Made by a program: the position numbers and the translations under genes. Positions 42,761-52,122 of a DNA stretch of 64,000 nucleotides are shown one piece after another; within the stretch, counting starts at the first letter, position 1, and the number at the start of each line of letters is the position of its first letter. Where the stretch lies: NCBI RefSeq assembly GCF_001663375.1, contig NZ_LCTF01000007.1, positions 21,533 to 85,532 of the forward strand, read 5' to 3'. The notes beneath the pieces were generated by a model. It saw nothing but the letters and a program-made list of their open reading frames with translations. It was not told where the DNA came from and made no database searches. The stretch is from Caldivirga sp. MU80. GTDB taxonomy: Archaea; Thermoproteota; Thermoprotei; Thermoproteales; Thermocladiaceae.

Positions 42761-43564
42761 CTAAAGGTTGACTATGGTTAGGTACAGTATGCTGGATGGT
42801 ACGTAAAGCACGGCTAGGTATATGATGGCTATGTGCTCGAAGAGCACTCCGGTATCTAGGGCTGTTAGGGTCGATAGCATTACCAGTGATAGTACTGGGG
42901 CTAGGTAGCTGATTATGTAGATTGGTATTAGGATTTGCTCTGTTAAATGCACCATGAAGTAGTACAGTAGGCTGACTATGCTCAATGATATTGCTATTGG
43001 TATCAGTGAAACCATTATGTTGGAGATTTCCCTCAAGTGAATAACCATGGGCTTTAACCTATACGATATTGCGTAATCCAACACCCCGTAGGTAATTATG
43101 GATATGGGGCTTATGTACCACGGCACAGCCATACCCATGTAGGGGAATATGAGCAGCAGCTTAACGTTGGTTAACCAGGCCATTATGAGGCTTAGCAACA
43201 CCACGGGTGTGGACATGGAGAGCAGTATTAATGGGTTAATGTAGTATAGGTAAGTCCACACAGGCCTAAGTGAAATTACATTAAGGACCCTGTTGAATGC
43301 CGATAAGCCGCGCCACGCATCCTCAAGGCCCTTAGGTATCCTCCCCAGTAGTTCAATTCCCCTATCAGTAATTAAGTACCTGTTACTCCTCTTAGTCACA
43401 ATTCCCCTAGCCCTCAACTGCTCAAGGTCGTAGACTATTATGGATAGTGGGATGTGCGGCGCCAGCCTGGCAATCTCCTGAATGTCCTTAGGTCCATCCT
43501 CAAGCAGCGTGAGTAGTAGAATCCTCCTCGGCATTGAGATTAAGTCGGCTAAGTCCTCAGCCAC
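42761..43564 (-). CDS. HTH protein with polytopic membrane domain
   Basis: A 267-residue protein. Residues ~1-75 are a winged helix (MPRRILLLTLLEDGPKDI, LSIIVYDLEQLRARGIV, then YLITDRG). Residues ~105-265 hold five or six hydrophobic helices. It is probably a membrane-bound regulator that senses an envelope signal; the target is unknown. GTG 43564 is supported by a TATA-like TTTAAAGAT ~26 bp upstream. It is divergent from the 43641 gene, with both promoters in 76 bp. Confidence 0.7.
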   Translation of the reverse strand: MAEDLADLISMPRRILLLTLLEDGPKDIQEIARLAPHIPLSIIVYDLEQLRARGIVTKRSNRYLITDRGIELLGRIPKGLEDAWRGLSAFNRVLNVISLRPVWTYLYYINPLILLSMSTPVVLLSLIMAWLTNVKLLLIFPYMGMAVPWYISPISIITYGVLDYAISYRLKPMVIHLREISNIMVSLIPIAISLSIVSLLYYFMVHLTEQILIPIYIISYLAPVLSLVMLSTLTALDTGVLFEHIAIIYLAVLYVPSSILYLTIVNL

Positions 43565-43640
43565 ATTACTGATTAAGCCACCTATCTTTAAACTATTACC
43601 GTTTAAGTAAGTTTTAAAAAGAATTACCGAGCATTAATGG

Positions 43641-44519
43641 GTGAAGTTAAGGATGGAGCAGTTGGAGAACATTAAGAGGTCTATATTGGCTTACATACAG
43701 AGGAGGCAGAGGGTTAAGTTGAGTGAATTAAGGCAGTGGGCAATTGAGAATAACGTTGGTTTACTGACCCTTTACGTAACGCTAGGCAGTATTATCCAGG
43801 AGAAGCAGAGGGACCTGGTACTAGGCCCCCCTGAACCACTGGTTAACAGCGATGTTGAGGTCATGGGCAGGTTACTTGACCTTAAGCTGCCAAGCGAAAT
43901 AGCCATACAGGTTAAGCAAAGAAGGGGGAGCGTCAAGCCTAGTCAACGTAGGCGCATAAAGGGCCAGAGGACACTACTGGACGTCCTCAAGGGCCAGGAG
44001 ACCCAGCCTAAGGAGGTTAAGCCAACAGCCAGTGAAGCCGCCATTAGGGTTGAGGTTAAGGAGGAGACCGAGGAGACCGTTGGTTCAACTGTTGTTGAGA
44101 CTACGGCGAGTAGCCAAGAAAAGGTAAACCCCAGCGAAGCCTCAACTCAGGAGGGTGAGGCGGTTGAGGTTAATGAGAAAGAACCTGCGCCTGAGGCGCA
44201 GGGCATTAACCTGGTTAACCCCACCCAGCTAACCCTTAGTCAACTTGCCCAGTTACTCTCCTCAGAACTCAAGATAAACCAGGAGGATGCAGTTAAGGTG
44301 TTGTCGTCTATTGGGCAGTACCTTAACAGGTATTGGAGTGTTGGGTTGATTAGGCTAATGGAGGATGCAGCCAAGGGCCTCAACCCAGACCTGGTTCAAA
44401 GGGTGCTTAAGGTGCTTGAGAGGCTCGGGTTTATTGAAATAGTTAACCCAGGCATCATTAATAGGAGGAGGGATGTTAAATTCCCCGTCTCTGAGACCAA
44501 GATAAGCGACCTTGCCTAG
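43641..44519 (+). CDS. Protein with two helical domains and acidic linker
   Basis: A 292-residue protein. An N-terminal winged-helix-like domain (~1-65) is followed by a basic patch (SQRRRIKGQR, ~100), a long Glu/Thr/Val-rich low-complexity linker (~110-195), and a C-terminal helical domain (~200-285) resembling another winged helix. No family is recognised; a DNA- or RNA-associated role is plausible. GTG 43641 is 25 bp after a TATA-like GTTTTAAAAA; ATG 43653 is an alternative. Confidence 0.55.
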   Translation: MKLRMEQLENIKRSILAYIQRRQRVKLSELRQWAIENNVGLLTLYVTLGSIIQEKQRDLVLGPPEPLVNSDVEVMGRLLDLKLPSEIAIQVKQRRGSVKPSQRRRIKGQRTLLDVLKGQETQPKEVKPTASEAAIRVEVKEETEETVGSTVVETTASSQEKVNPSEASTQEGEAVEVNEKEPAPEAQGINLVNPTQLTLSQLAQLLSSELKINQEDAVKVLSSIGQYLNRYWSVGLIRLMEDAAKGLNPDLVQRVLKVLERLGFIEIVNPGIINRRRDVKFPVSETKISDLA

Positions 44520-44585
44520 CAGGGCAACTGCCATTAATGGCCACCGGGTTAATGCTTTAAATCCAGTATAACCACTAGACCTGTA

Positions 44586-45131
44586 ATGGTTAGGCTATTC
44601 GTAGCCGTGGATCTTTCAGATGAGTTAAGGGGTAGGATAGTGAGGTTCAGGGATGAGGTGGCCAGCAGTGGTGCTGATGTTAAGCCTGTTGAGGATGAGA
44701 ACCTCCACATAACCATTCGATTCCTGGGTGAAGTCAGGGATGAACTGCTGGGTGATGTCATGAACAACTTACGCACCTTAAGCTTCAGTAAATTTAATAT
44801 TCATGTTAAGGGTGTGGGGGCATTCCCAACTTTAACATCACCGAGGGTTATTTGGGTTGGCGTTGAGGAGGGTGCGGAGGAGCTTAAGTCCCTTCACGAT
44901 GAGGTTGAAAGGCTGGTGGGTAGGTATGGGGTTAGTGATGAAAGGGAGTTCACGCCGCACATAACCGTGGCTAGGGTTAGGGGTAGGGCTGGCCCACTGG
45001 GTAGGTTGATTAACCAGTGGAGGGAGTACGATTTCGGCTGGCAAGCCGTGGACTCAGTGGTGCTTAAGAAGAGCACATTGACGCCGAGGGGACCTATATA
45101 CGAGAACCTACTCACCGTTAGCTTAAGGTAA
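44586..45131 (+). CDS. thpR: RNA 2',3'-cyclic phosphodiesterase
   Basis: A 181-residue 2H phosphoesterase of the ThpR/LigT family. The two catalytic H-x-T motifs are HITIRFLG (~41) and HITVARV (~125). These enzymes open 2',3'-cyclic phosphates, as produced by tRNA-splicing endonuclease, and some join tRNA halves in vitro. It has its own TATA-like GCTTTAAAT 28 bp upstream. Relevant to the spliced tRNA-Lys and split tRNA-Gly in this window. Confidence 0.9.
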   Translation: MVRLFVAVDLSDELRGRIVRFRDEVASSGADVKPVEDENLHITIRFLGEVRDELLGDVMNNLRTLSFSKFNIHVKGVGAFPTLTSPRVIWVGVEEGAEELKSLHDEVERLVGRYGVSDEREFTPHITVARVRGRAGPLGRLINQWREYDFGWQAVDSVVLKKSTLTPRGPIYENLLTVSLR

Positions 45132-45188
45132 CCCCCATTGCCAGAGTTAGGTTTTTAAGCTTTACGTTTCGTTTTAGCTTGAGTAAAT

Positions 45189-46280
45189 ATGCCACAGGTT
45201 AGGAGGAGGAGGTTAGGTGAGGAAGAGGAGGAGCCCATTGAGGAGGATGCCACAACTGAAGCCGCTGCGGAAATGGAGGTTGCCGAGGGCGCAGAGAAGC
45301 CAGCAACAGGCGGCACGGCTCAGGTTCAGGCGCAGGCCTATGATGTGGAGGAGATTGAGGGGGTGGGTAGGGTTACTGCGCAGAAGCTTAGGGAGTCCGG
45401 CTACAACACGGCGCTTGACGTAGCCTACGCCGGGGTTAAGGAATTGGCTGATATACTTGGCAGTGAGGATAGGGCTAGGCAGATAATAGCCGCAGCCCAG
45501 AGGTTGGTTGGTTTAAACAACTTCGTAACGGCGCTTGAGATCTACGAGAGGAAGAGGAATGTCCAATACATCTCAACAGGAGTTAAGGCACTTGACGAGT
45601 TGCTTGGGGGTGGCATTGAGACTAGGGCTATTACTGAACTGGTGGGTGAATTTGGGTCAGGTAAAACCAACTTCTGCCACCAATTATCAGTAATGGTTCA
45701 GCTACCTGAGGATAAGGGTGGGTTGAGGGGTAAGGCGTTGTTCATAGACACTGAAAATACCTTCAGGCCTGAGCGCATAGTTCAGATAGCCAAGTACAGG
45801 GGGCTTGACCCAAAGGAGGTGTTGAAGAACATATTCTACGCCAGGGCTTACAACAGTGACCACCAGATGCTGATAATAGATGAAGCCAAGAAGATAATAC
45901 CCAAGGAGAACATTAGGCTAATAGTCATTGACTCACTGGTAGCCCACTTTAGGGCAGAGTACCCGGGTAGGGAGAACCTGGCGGAGAGGCAGCAGAAGCT
46001 TAACCACCACATTGCTCAATTGCTTAAACTCGCCGATATATACAATGTAGCCGTGGTCGTGACTAACCAGGTTATTGCCCAGCCTGACATGTTCTTCGGT
46101 AACCCATTGAAGCCGGCTGGTGGTAATGTCATAGCCCATGGCGCAACCTACAGGATTTGGCTCAGGAAGGGTAAGGAAAACATTAGGGTTGCTAGGATAC
46201 TTGACTCGCCAATGCACCCTGAGAGTGAGGCCACGTTTAAGATAACTGAGGAGGGGCTCATTGACGGGGGGCAGCAGTAG
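45189..46280 (+). CDS. radA: DNA repair recombinase RadA
   Basis: A 363-residue RecA/Rad51-type strand-exchange protein. A 45-residue acidic, Glu/Ala-rich N-terminal extension precedes the helix-hairpin-helix domain (~50-110; [16 protein letters not shown]). The ATPase core has Walker A GEFGSGKT (153-160) and Walker B RLIVIDSL. It assembles on single-stranded DNA during homologous recombination. The extension is longer than in many archaeal RadA proteins. A perfect palindrome lies 15 bp after the stop. Confidence 0.96.
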   Translation: MPQVRRRRLGEEEEEPIEEDATTEAAAEMEVAEGAEKPATGGTAQVQAQAYDVEEIEGVGRVTAQKLRESGYNTALDVAYAGVKELADILGSEDRARQIIAAAQRLVGLNNFVTALEIYERKRNVQYISTGVKALDELLGGGIETRAITELVGEFGSGKTNFCHQLSVMVQLPEDKGGLRGKALFIDTENTFRPERIVQIAKYRGLDPKEVLKNIFYARAYNSDHQMLIIDEAKKIIPKENIRLIVIDSLVAHFRAEYPGRENLAERQQKLNHHIAQLLKLADIYNVAVVVTNQVIAQPDMFFGNPLKPAGGNVIAHGATYRIWLRKGKENIRVARILDSPMHPESEATFKITEEGLIDGGQQ

Positions 46281-46295
46281 GCCATTAACCTATTC

Positions 46296-46327
46296 GTTAA
46301 TAGTCGTAAATATTTACGACTATTAAC
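46296..46327. promoter_or_regulatory. 32-bp perfect palindrome
   Basis: An uninterrupted palindrome with half-site GTTAATAGTCGTAAAT, centred between 46311 and 46312. It lies 15 bp after the radA stop and about 27 bp upstream of the TATA-like box of the HTH-CBS gene. Symmetry without a loop favours a dimeric protein binding site; a cruciform or RNA hairpin behind radA is the alternative. Confidence 0.75.
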
Positions 46328-46353
46328 TTCACCATAATGTTAATATTCAGATA

Positions 46354-46363
46354 ATTTTATAAA
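46354..46363 (+). promoter_or_regulatory. TATA-like box of the HTH-CBS gene
   Basis: ATTTTATAAA is centred ~28 bp before ATG 46387, consistent with a leaderless transcript. Confidence 0.55.
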
Positions 46364-46386
46364 CTGGTTATTGGCTATTGGTATGA

Positions 46387-47274
46387 ATGAGCTTCCCGCC
46401 AACGTACATGAGGGTTGTGGAGACACTGCTGGAATTGTACAATGTTCATAAGAGACCGATAAAGAGTAAGGAGATTGCGAACAGGCTGGGCATGAATGAG
46501 GGAACCGTGAGGAACATTATGGTTGCGTTAAAGGCCATGAACCTGGTTGACAGTAAGACAGGGCCCTACGGTGGATTCATCCCTTCACAGAAGGCGATTG
46601 AGTTCGTTAAGTCGCCTATGGTTGTTAATCCGGTTAATGATATTGCGCAGATTTACATCAACGGGAAGCCCCTTAACATTTACGCGACAAGCATTGAATT
46701 GGTTAATATTTATAATCCGTACATGAGCAAGGCTATAATAAAGGTCCTGGGTAACATTAAGGCCATACATCCAGGCGATAATGTTAGGATTGGCCCAACT
46801 GTGAACGCCAGGGTTATAATCGAGGGTGTGGTGCTTGAGGACAACTCACTCTCCAAGGAGGTGGTTATTGTCGTTAAGAAGCTCCTAGCCATACCTAAGA
46901 TAAAGGTGGTTGACATTATGACTAAGGAGTTAGCCATGGTTAACTACAATGAGCCACTGTTAACTGTTGCCAAGGTCATTGCTGAAAGGAAGATCAGGGC
47001 CTTGCCCGTCGTGAACGATAACGGCGAGTTAATGGGCTTAATAACGAGTTCGGATGTAGCCAAGGCCTTCAGCGATGGCGCATTCAATGCCCTCGTAAAG
47101 GATTACATGAGGCATGAGGTACCGATAATAAGTTGGGATAGGGACATTTACGACGCAATGAGGCTAATGATGAGCTACAACATTGGCAGGCTCATAGTGG
47201 TTAACCAGGAGCAGAAGCCAGTGGGCATAGTCACCAGGACAGACATATTAAGATACCTGGCACCCCTGGGTTAA
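46387..47274 (+). CDS. HTH and CBS-pair regulator
   Basis: A 295-residue protein. The N-terminal winged helix (~1-65) has IKSKEIANRLGMNEGTVRNIMVAL; a middle strand domain (~75-165) follows; two CBS motifs make up ~170-290 (IMTKELAMVNYNEPLLTVA and YMRHEVPIISWDRDIYDAM). CBS pairs bind adenosine nucleotides, so it probably responds to energy or nucleotide state. The 32-bp palindrome upstream may be its own operator. Its stop overlaps the next ATG (ATGA-like arrangement), implying co-translation. Confidence 0.82.
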   Translation: MSFPPTYMRVVETLLELYNVHKRPIKSKEIANRLGMNEGTVRNIMVALKAMNLVDSKTGPYGGFIPSQKAIEFVKSPMVVNPVNDIAQIYINGKPLNIYATSIELVNIYNPYMSKAIIKVLGNIKAIHPGDNVRIGPTVNARVIIEGVVLEDNSLSKEVVIVVKKLLAIPKIKVVDIMTKELAMVNYNEPLLTVAKVIAERKIRALPVVNDNGELMGLITSSDVAKAFSDGAFNALVKDYMRHEVPIISWDRDIYDAMRLMMSYNIGRLIVVNQEQKPVGIVTRTDILRYLAPLG

Positions 47275-47546
47275 TGAAGTGTGAACTATGCCTACTAAAT
47301 GAGGCGTCGAGGGTTTGCAGAATATGCGGCAGGCACGTGTGCGTTGACGACTACGTTGAGGATAAGGGGATATGCATAGCATGTAGGGACACACTATGCT
47401 ACATATGCGGTGAACGGCTGGCCGTATCTTTATGCGCCAGGTGTGGCAAACCAGTCTGTAGGTTGCATAGCGTTAGGGTGGGTTTGGTTAGGTATTGCGT
47501 TAACTGCGCCAGGGAATTAGGGATTCTTCATCAACCTGGAAACTAA
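47274..47546 (+). CDS. Cysteine-rich zinc-finger protein
   Basis: A 90-residue protein with six or more C-x2-C pairs (CELC, CRIC, CIAC, CYIC, CARC, CVNC) and interspersed CVDD and RLH, in the manner of B-box or HIT-type tandem zinc fingers. It probably binds three or more zinc ions and a protein or nucleic acid partner. It overlaps the HTH-CBS gene by 1 bp and ends inside the convergent hemC gene (30-bp overlap). Confidence 0.7.
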   Translation: MKCELCLLNEASRVCRICGRHVCVDDYVEDKGICIACRDTLCYICGERLAVSLCARCGKPVCRLHSVRVGLVRYCVNCARELGILHQPGN

Positions 47547-48437
47547 CTCATGGGCGTTACTGAGTAGTTCCTCGGCGGCCCTCCTACCCACCCCCTCAGG
47601 GTCGCTTAAGCTACCCCTAACCATGCCTGTGAATTTACTGGTTCCATCTGGGTCAACAACCCCGTATACGAAGTCCATTGAGTCTCCGTTTACGGTTGCT
47701 AAACCACCGAGGGGTACATGGCAGCCTGCCCCTATCCTGCTTAGGAATGCCCGCTCCGCAATGGCCTCCCTGAAGGTATCCTCATCATTACTCCTCCTAA
47801 GCACCTTAAGCAAGTCCTCCCTATCCCTCCTAACCACAACCCCAATTACACCCTGCCCAGGGGCGGGCGGCATGAGTAATGGGTCTATCTTATTAACGCT
47901 GATATTAACGTTAAGCCTCTCCAGGCCGGCCGCCGCCATGATTAGGGCATCATACCCACCCCCCATGAGCTTCCTAACCCTCGTGTCCACGTTACCCCTA
48001 ATGGGCTTAACCACTACGTCACGCCTAATTGAGAGCAGGAACCCCCTCCTCCTGAGACTTGAGGTACCCACCACCGAGTTGCTTGGCAGTGAATCAATCG
48101 TGTAACCCCTCACAGAGACCACGGCATCCCTCGGATCATCCCTAGGTGGAGTCATTGCAAGGGTTAATTCGCTGCTTATCTGGGCTGGCATATCCTTGAG
48201 ACTATGCACAGCTACGTCGGCCTCACCCCTAAGTAAGGCTAGGTTAACCTCCTTCTCAAAGATACCCTTAACACCTATCTCGTAAAGTGGCTTATCCAGT
48301 ACAACATCACCCGTAGTTCTAACTATAACTAGCTTGAACTCAACGTCTGGGTTAAACTCAAGTATCCTCCTCATCACTATTTCGGCCTGCCTAATCGATA
48401 GGGCCGAACCCCTGGTGGCAACCCTAATTATCATCAC
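47517..48437 (-). CDS. hemC: Hydroxymethylbilane synthase
   Basis: A 306-residue enzyme that polymerises four porphobilinogens into hydroxymethylbilane. The dipyrromethane cofactor cysteine is C239 in [10 protein letters not shown]. Other conserved parts: [23 protein letters not shown] with the catalytic aspartate region, and [12 protein letters not shown]. It works with HemA, SirC and AhbAB of this window, although it is not clustered with them. Its end overlaps the zinc-finger gene. Confidence 0.95.
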   Translation of the reverse strand: MMIIRVATRGSALSIRQAEIVMRRILEFNPDVEFKLVIVRTTGDVVLDKPLYEIGVKGIFEKEVNLALLRGEADVAVHSLKDMPAQISSELTLAMTPPRDDPRDAVVSVRGYTIDSLPSNSVVGTSSLRRRGFLLSIRRDVVVKPIRGNVDTRVRKLMGGGYDALIMAAAGLERLNVNISVNKIDPLLMPPAPGQGVIGVVVRRDREDLLKVLRRSNDEDTFREAIAERAFLSRIGAGCHVPLGGLATVNGDSMDFVYGVVDPDGTSKFTGMVRGSLSDPEGVGRRAAEELLSNAHELVSRLMKNP

Positions 48438-48493
48438 TACGTCACCCTAAGCACCATTGATAAATTCTTCCCTCACACCAAGGTGTTAACCCT

Positions 48494-50130
48494 TCTTCAA
48501 TTCTCCTTTGAGATCCTCCCTGGTTCACGACCTCATTCGTAACCTCCCCTGCGAGTGGGGTGCCCCTTCAATTCTCTTTTGAGATCCTCACATATCCCAC
48601 CTACCACGCTTAACGTCAAATATTATTTCCGACCTTCAATTCTCTTTTGAGATCTTCCCTCCACGCACGTGCCATCCTATCAGTACCATTTTTCTCAATT
48701 CCTTCAATTCTCTTTTGAGATCCTCTCGTGAAGCCGCTGCCGTATGATGGCTGAATGTACCATATGCCTTCAATTCTCTTTTGAGATCCTCAACCACAGA
48801 CGCCTGCCGATAAGGCGTTAGCCAACCTGGAGAATCTCCTTCAATTCTCTTTTGAGATCCTCTAACAGGCCCTAGGCCTAAGGGTAAGGTAAGATGTGAA
48901 TGTCCTTCAATTCTCTTTTGAGATCCTCGCAGTTCCAGGTTACTCCGCTACTGGCTACGGTGTAGTAGCAGCCTTCAATTCTCTTTTGAGATCCTCATTA
49001 CTAAATGCGGATGCATTGATGGGGGCATAAAAGAACCATCCTTCAATTCTCTTTTGAGATCCTCCTATCCACGACGTCAGCCTTGTGGTTAGGTTAATCG
49101 CCCTTCAATTCTCTTTTGAGATCCTCCTGGGTTTGGGTTTGCGTCGCCATAAATAGTCCTTCAATTCTCTTTTGAGATCCTCGTCACAGCGGCTACCTGT
49201 TACTAATTCACTCATTTCATGCCTTCAATTCTCTTTTGAGATCCTCTAAACATTGTAACCAAGCCTGGGCAGGGCATTGAACAAACGCTACCTTCAATTC
49301 TCTTTTGAGATCCTCTTTCAAGCGCATTCTTGATGAACGCATCCTCGTAGATGCGCAACCAGGCCTTCAATTCTCTTTTGAGATCCTCGCATTGTAGTTG
49401 CCTAGTTGATGCGTAGCGGACAGTGTACTGCCTTCAATTCTCTTTTGAGATCCTCTAGAGTTACTGAAAAAGGCAATACCATGCTTGTTACCCGACCTTC
49501 AATTCTCTTTTGAGATCCTCTACCTGTCACGTGAAGTATAGCGGGCAGTAGTGGGAGTAGGCCTTCAATTCTCTTTTGAGATCCTCCCCAGGTAGTTACT
49601 CAGGTACCTTGTCAACGAGTCCTGGCCTTCAATTCTCTTTTGAGATCCTCATTGGTGTTAAGCCTGGTAGGAGGATGGAGAGGGAGTTGCGTCCTTCAAT
49701 TCTCTTTTGAGATCCTCATTGTAGCCCAACCACCCGCTAAGCCACCTGCGGCAGGTGGAGGTGCCTTCAATTCTCTTTTGAGATCCTCCCAAAGCATCAA
49801 CGGCGATAAGCTACTCAATCAACTGCACCTTCAATTCTCTTTTGAGATCCTCCGAGTTGAATGTTATTCAGGGTAGCCCACTGGGTGAAGCAATCAGGAC
49901 CTTCAATTCTCTTTTGAGATCCTCGTATCAAAAGGTGAGTTAGTAGGTATTATGGATGGGGATAGGAACCTTCAATTCTCTTTTGAGATCCTCACCAATT
50001 AAAATAACTGTGAAAATAACCGAACCTCTATTTCCTTCAATTCTCTTTTGAGATCCTCACGATACTCTCCAGGAAACCCTTCGCATAATCCTCAAGGGCA
50101 AAGAACCTTCAATTCTCTTTTGAGATCCTC
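48494..50130 (-). CRISPR. CRISPR array, 25 repeats and 24 spacers
   Basis: Repeat of 25 nt, read on the minus strand as GAGGATCTCAAAAGAGA followed by ATTGAAGG. Plus-strand repeat cores begin at 48495, 48566, 48634, 48702, 48768, 48839, 48905, 48973, 49041, 49103, 49159, 49223, 49292, 49365, 49432, 49497, 49563, 49627, 49694, 49765, 49829, 49901, 49970, 50035 and 50107. Spacers are roughly 31-48 nt. The repeats at 48495 and 48634 each carry a substitution, and the first lacks the final GG, marking the left as the old end. The right end borders the leader, so crRNAs would carry the AUUGAAGG handle. No cas gene is present in the window. Confidence 0.97.
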
Positions 50131-50440
50131 CGGTTGTTTTGGTTTTTTAGGGTTTTTAAGTTTTGTTGTTTATTTTGAATGGTGGTCATTGGAACAGGGT
50201 TCTGGGGTTCATTGGATGAGTCATCCGTGTTCCAATGGTGTTTATGGTGGGATTGAATGGTTGTTCCAATTGAAAGGTGATGGAGGAATTGAAATAGTGT
50301 TCCAATGGTTCTAAGTCCAATGTAAAATGAGGAGAATGCATGAAACATGCAAAAGTAACGATGAAGCAGATGAACACAAAGAAGCATGAACCAAATAGCA
50401 GAAACGCATGAAACATGCATTTTAAACAGTTAAAATGCAT
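50131..50440 (-). promoter_or_regulatory. CRISPR leader
   Basis: An AT-rich, non-coding 300-bp stretch beside the newest repeat. Minus-strand TATA-like CTTAAAAACC at 50151-50160 would start transcription near the first repeat. GTTCCAATGG or GTTCCAATTG occurs at 50229, 50263 and 50299 (34- and 36-bp spacing) and inverted at 50187-50195. A 14-bp GCATGAAACATGCA is repeated at 50338-50351 and 50406-50419. These are probably leader motifs for adaptation or regulator sites. The remaining 50441-50779 holds no convincing gene. Confidence 0.7.
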
Positions 50441-50779
50441 GGTAACTTGCCTAGTTGTTTTTGGCCGTATCTACATGCAACATACCTTAGGTGTATGCCT
50501 CAGGTATCATCGCCTAAACACCTCGTGGTGTGGGTTCCAATAATTCTCAATGAGGACGCGTTACCCCTGAGTGAGGAATCCTACCCTACAGAGCATTCAC
50601 TGTGCCTTCAGGCGCACCCTAGCTAACCATTGATGTCAAAAAGAACCTGCGCAGCTCTAGAGTTCAAACCCTTACTGGGACTTGAGAGATTAGATGTACA
50701 GTAAAGAGGTGGTTAATTACTATGAGGTTTCTTCAATATCTACCCTCATCTCCATACCTCTTGACCGGCTCATCCGTGC

Positions 50780-52021
50780 CTAGGTGATGCTAATGGTCTT
50801 AATCACGTTAGCCACCTTGGTCTCAGGTGCCTTGGACTCCTCGCTGGCTATTTTACCTAACTCCTCCCATTCCCTCAACGCCACGTTAACCCAGTCAAAC
50901 CTCCTAACGAACCTAAGCCCCTCATTGGCTAAGCCCTCCCTGTACTCCTCATCGCTAAGTAGCTTAGCCGTTACTAGGGCCATGGAGTTAATGTCCCTGA
51001 AGGGAACTCTCAACACAGCCCTGGTCCTATAGTTCAGCCTCATCGCCGGTATGTCGTAGGTGATGACTGGTATGCCATGGGCTAGGGCCTCAATGACCAC
51101 GAGCCCTATTGAGTCAAGCCTGGTTGGGTACACGAAGACCCTTGCCCTGGCCAGGTTGCTCAGCAGCTCCCTCCTGGTTAAGTTAACCTTCACATCAACG
51201 AGTCCACTTAACCCAAGCTCCCTAAGCCTAGCCTTAACTAACCTGGGGGTTTCGTCGTCTGATGCACCCATTATAAGCGCCCTAGGCCTCATCCTCATCC
51301 TCCTGCGTAGCACATTGAGGACCCTAATGAAGTCGAACACCCCCTTCTCCCTCCTCAACCTACCGAAGAAGACCAGGTCAATGTCCTTGTCACCACAGCT
51401 AAAGCAAGCCTCATCAATGCCGATGCCTGGGTCAAGTACCTTAACCCTGGCCCTAAGCCCCATGAGCCTCATCTCGTATGGTATTGACTTGGAGACTGAG
51501 AGGACCGTCTCCCCAGATAGAACTGCCTTGGCTATTAGGTACTCAAAGAGCTTGTCGCCTATGTAACCCATGCCGTTTAGCCTTAGGTTAAGCGACATAA
51601 GCCTTATCGGGTTCATGGGTAGGTCAACGTCTAGGGCACCTATGACTGGTGTTAATTGAAGTAGGGCAGTCCACTTAACCCCCACACCCTTAAGGAGCAT
51701 CATCATCCCTATGTGCTCATGGGGCACGTAGAATAGGTCGAAGTAGCTTAAATCACCCTTAATCCTATTCATGGCGTCATATATGTACTTTGGGTAAGCG
51801 TAGAAGTGGGTAATCTCCATGGGTGGTAACTCAACCGTGTTATTCTCTATGAAGTCCCTAAACCTGCCCTCGTAGTACGTGTCCAGCATGTTAAGCAACT
51901 TAACGTAGTAATTCCTAGGTATCAGGAAGGTGGGCCTCCTAGGGTACCTGTAGGCAGTCTCCAGTATCCTCACATGGCCCCCGGTCAGTGAGGACAGTAT
52001 TGTAAATAAGGCTACTTGCAT
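50780..52021 (-). CDS. Family 4 glycosyltransferase
   Basis: A 413-residue GT-B glycosyltransferase. The C-terminal nucleotide-sugar domain starts at DLVFFGRLRREKGVFDFI (~213) and contains the E-x7-E region RLDSIGLVVIEALAHGIPVI. The N-terminal domain lacks a signal peptide. ATG 52021 is chosen over GTG 52033 because a TATA-like TATTAATA lies about 30 bp upstream. The substrate is unknown. It is divergent from the CoA-disulfide reductase-like gene. Confidence 0.85.
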   Translation of the reverse strand: MQVALFTILSSLTGGHVRILETAYRYPRRPTFLIPRNYYVKLLNMLDTYYEGRFRDFIENNTVELPPMEITHFYAYPKYIYDAMNRIKGDLSYFDLFYVPHEHIGMMMLLKGVGVKWTALLQLTPVIGALDVDLPMNPIRLMSLNLRLNGMGYIGDKLFEYLIAKAVLSGETVLSVSKSIPYEMRLMGLRARVKVLDPGIGIDEACFSCGDKDIDLVFFGRLRREKGVFDFIRVLNVLRRRMRMRPRALIMGASDDETPRLVKARLRELGLSGLVDVKVNLTRRELLSNLARARVFVYPTRLDSIGLVVIEALAHGIPVITYDIPAMRLNYRTRAVLRVPFRDINSMALVTAKLLSDEEYREGLANEGLRFVRRFDWVNVALREWEELGKIASEESKAPETKVANVIKTISIT

Positions 52022-52122
52022 TACATGGACCACTGGGTTAACTTGCTTTATTAATATTTCCGCACCTGGACCCCTTTGAAGAAACTGCGCAATGCATATA
52101 TACGCATGGGGCCTATTCCCCC

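Noticed and set aside
45217..45423. Arg-rich frame inside the radA start
   Set aside because: Shifted frame over the acidic N-terminus of RadA.
49640..49876. Frame across CRISPR repeats
   Set aside because: Consists of translated repeats (FNSLLRSS-like) and spacers.
50109..50626. Frames in the CRISPR leader and following gap, including one at 50435-50626
   Set aside because: Leader sequence is AT-rich and repetitive. The 50435 frame has odd composition; it faintly recalls a TnpB tail but no element end was found.
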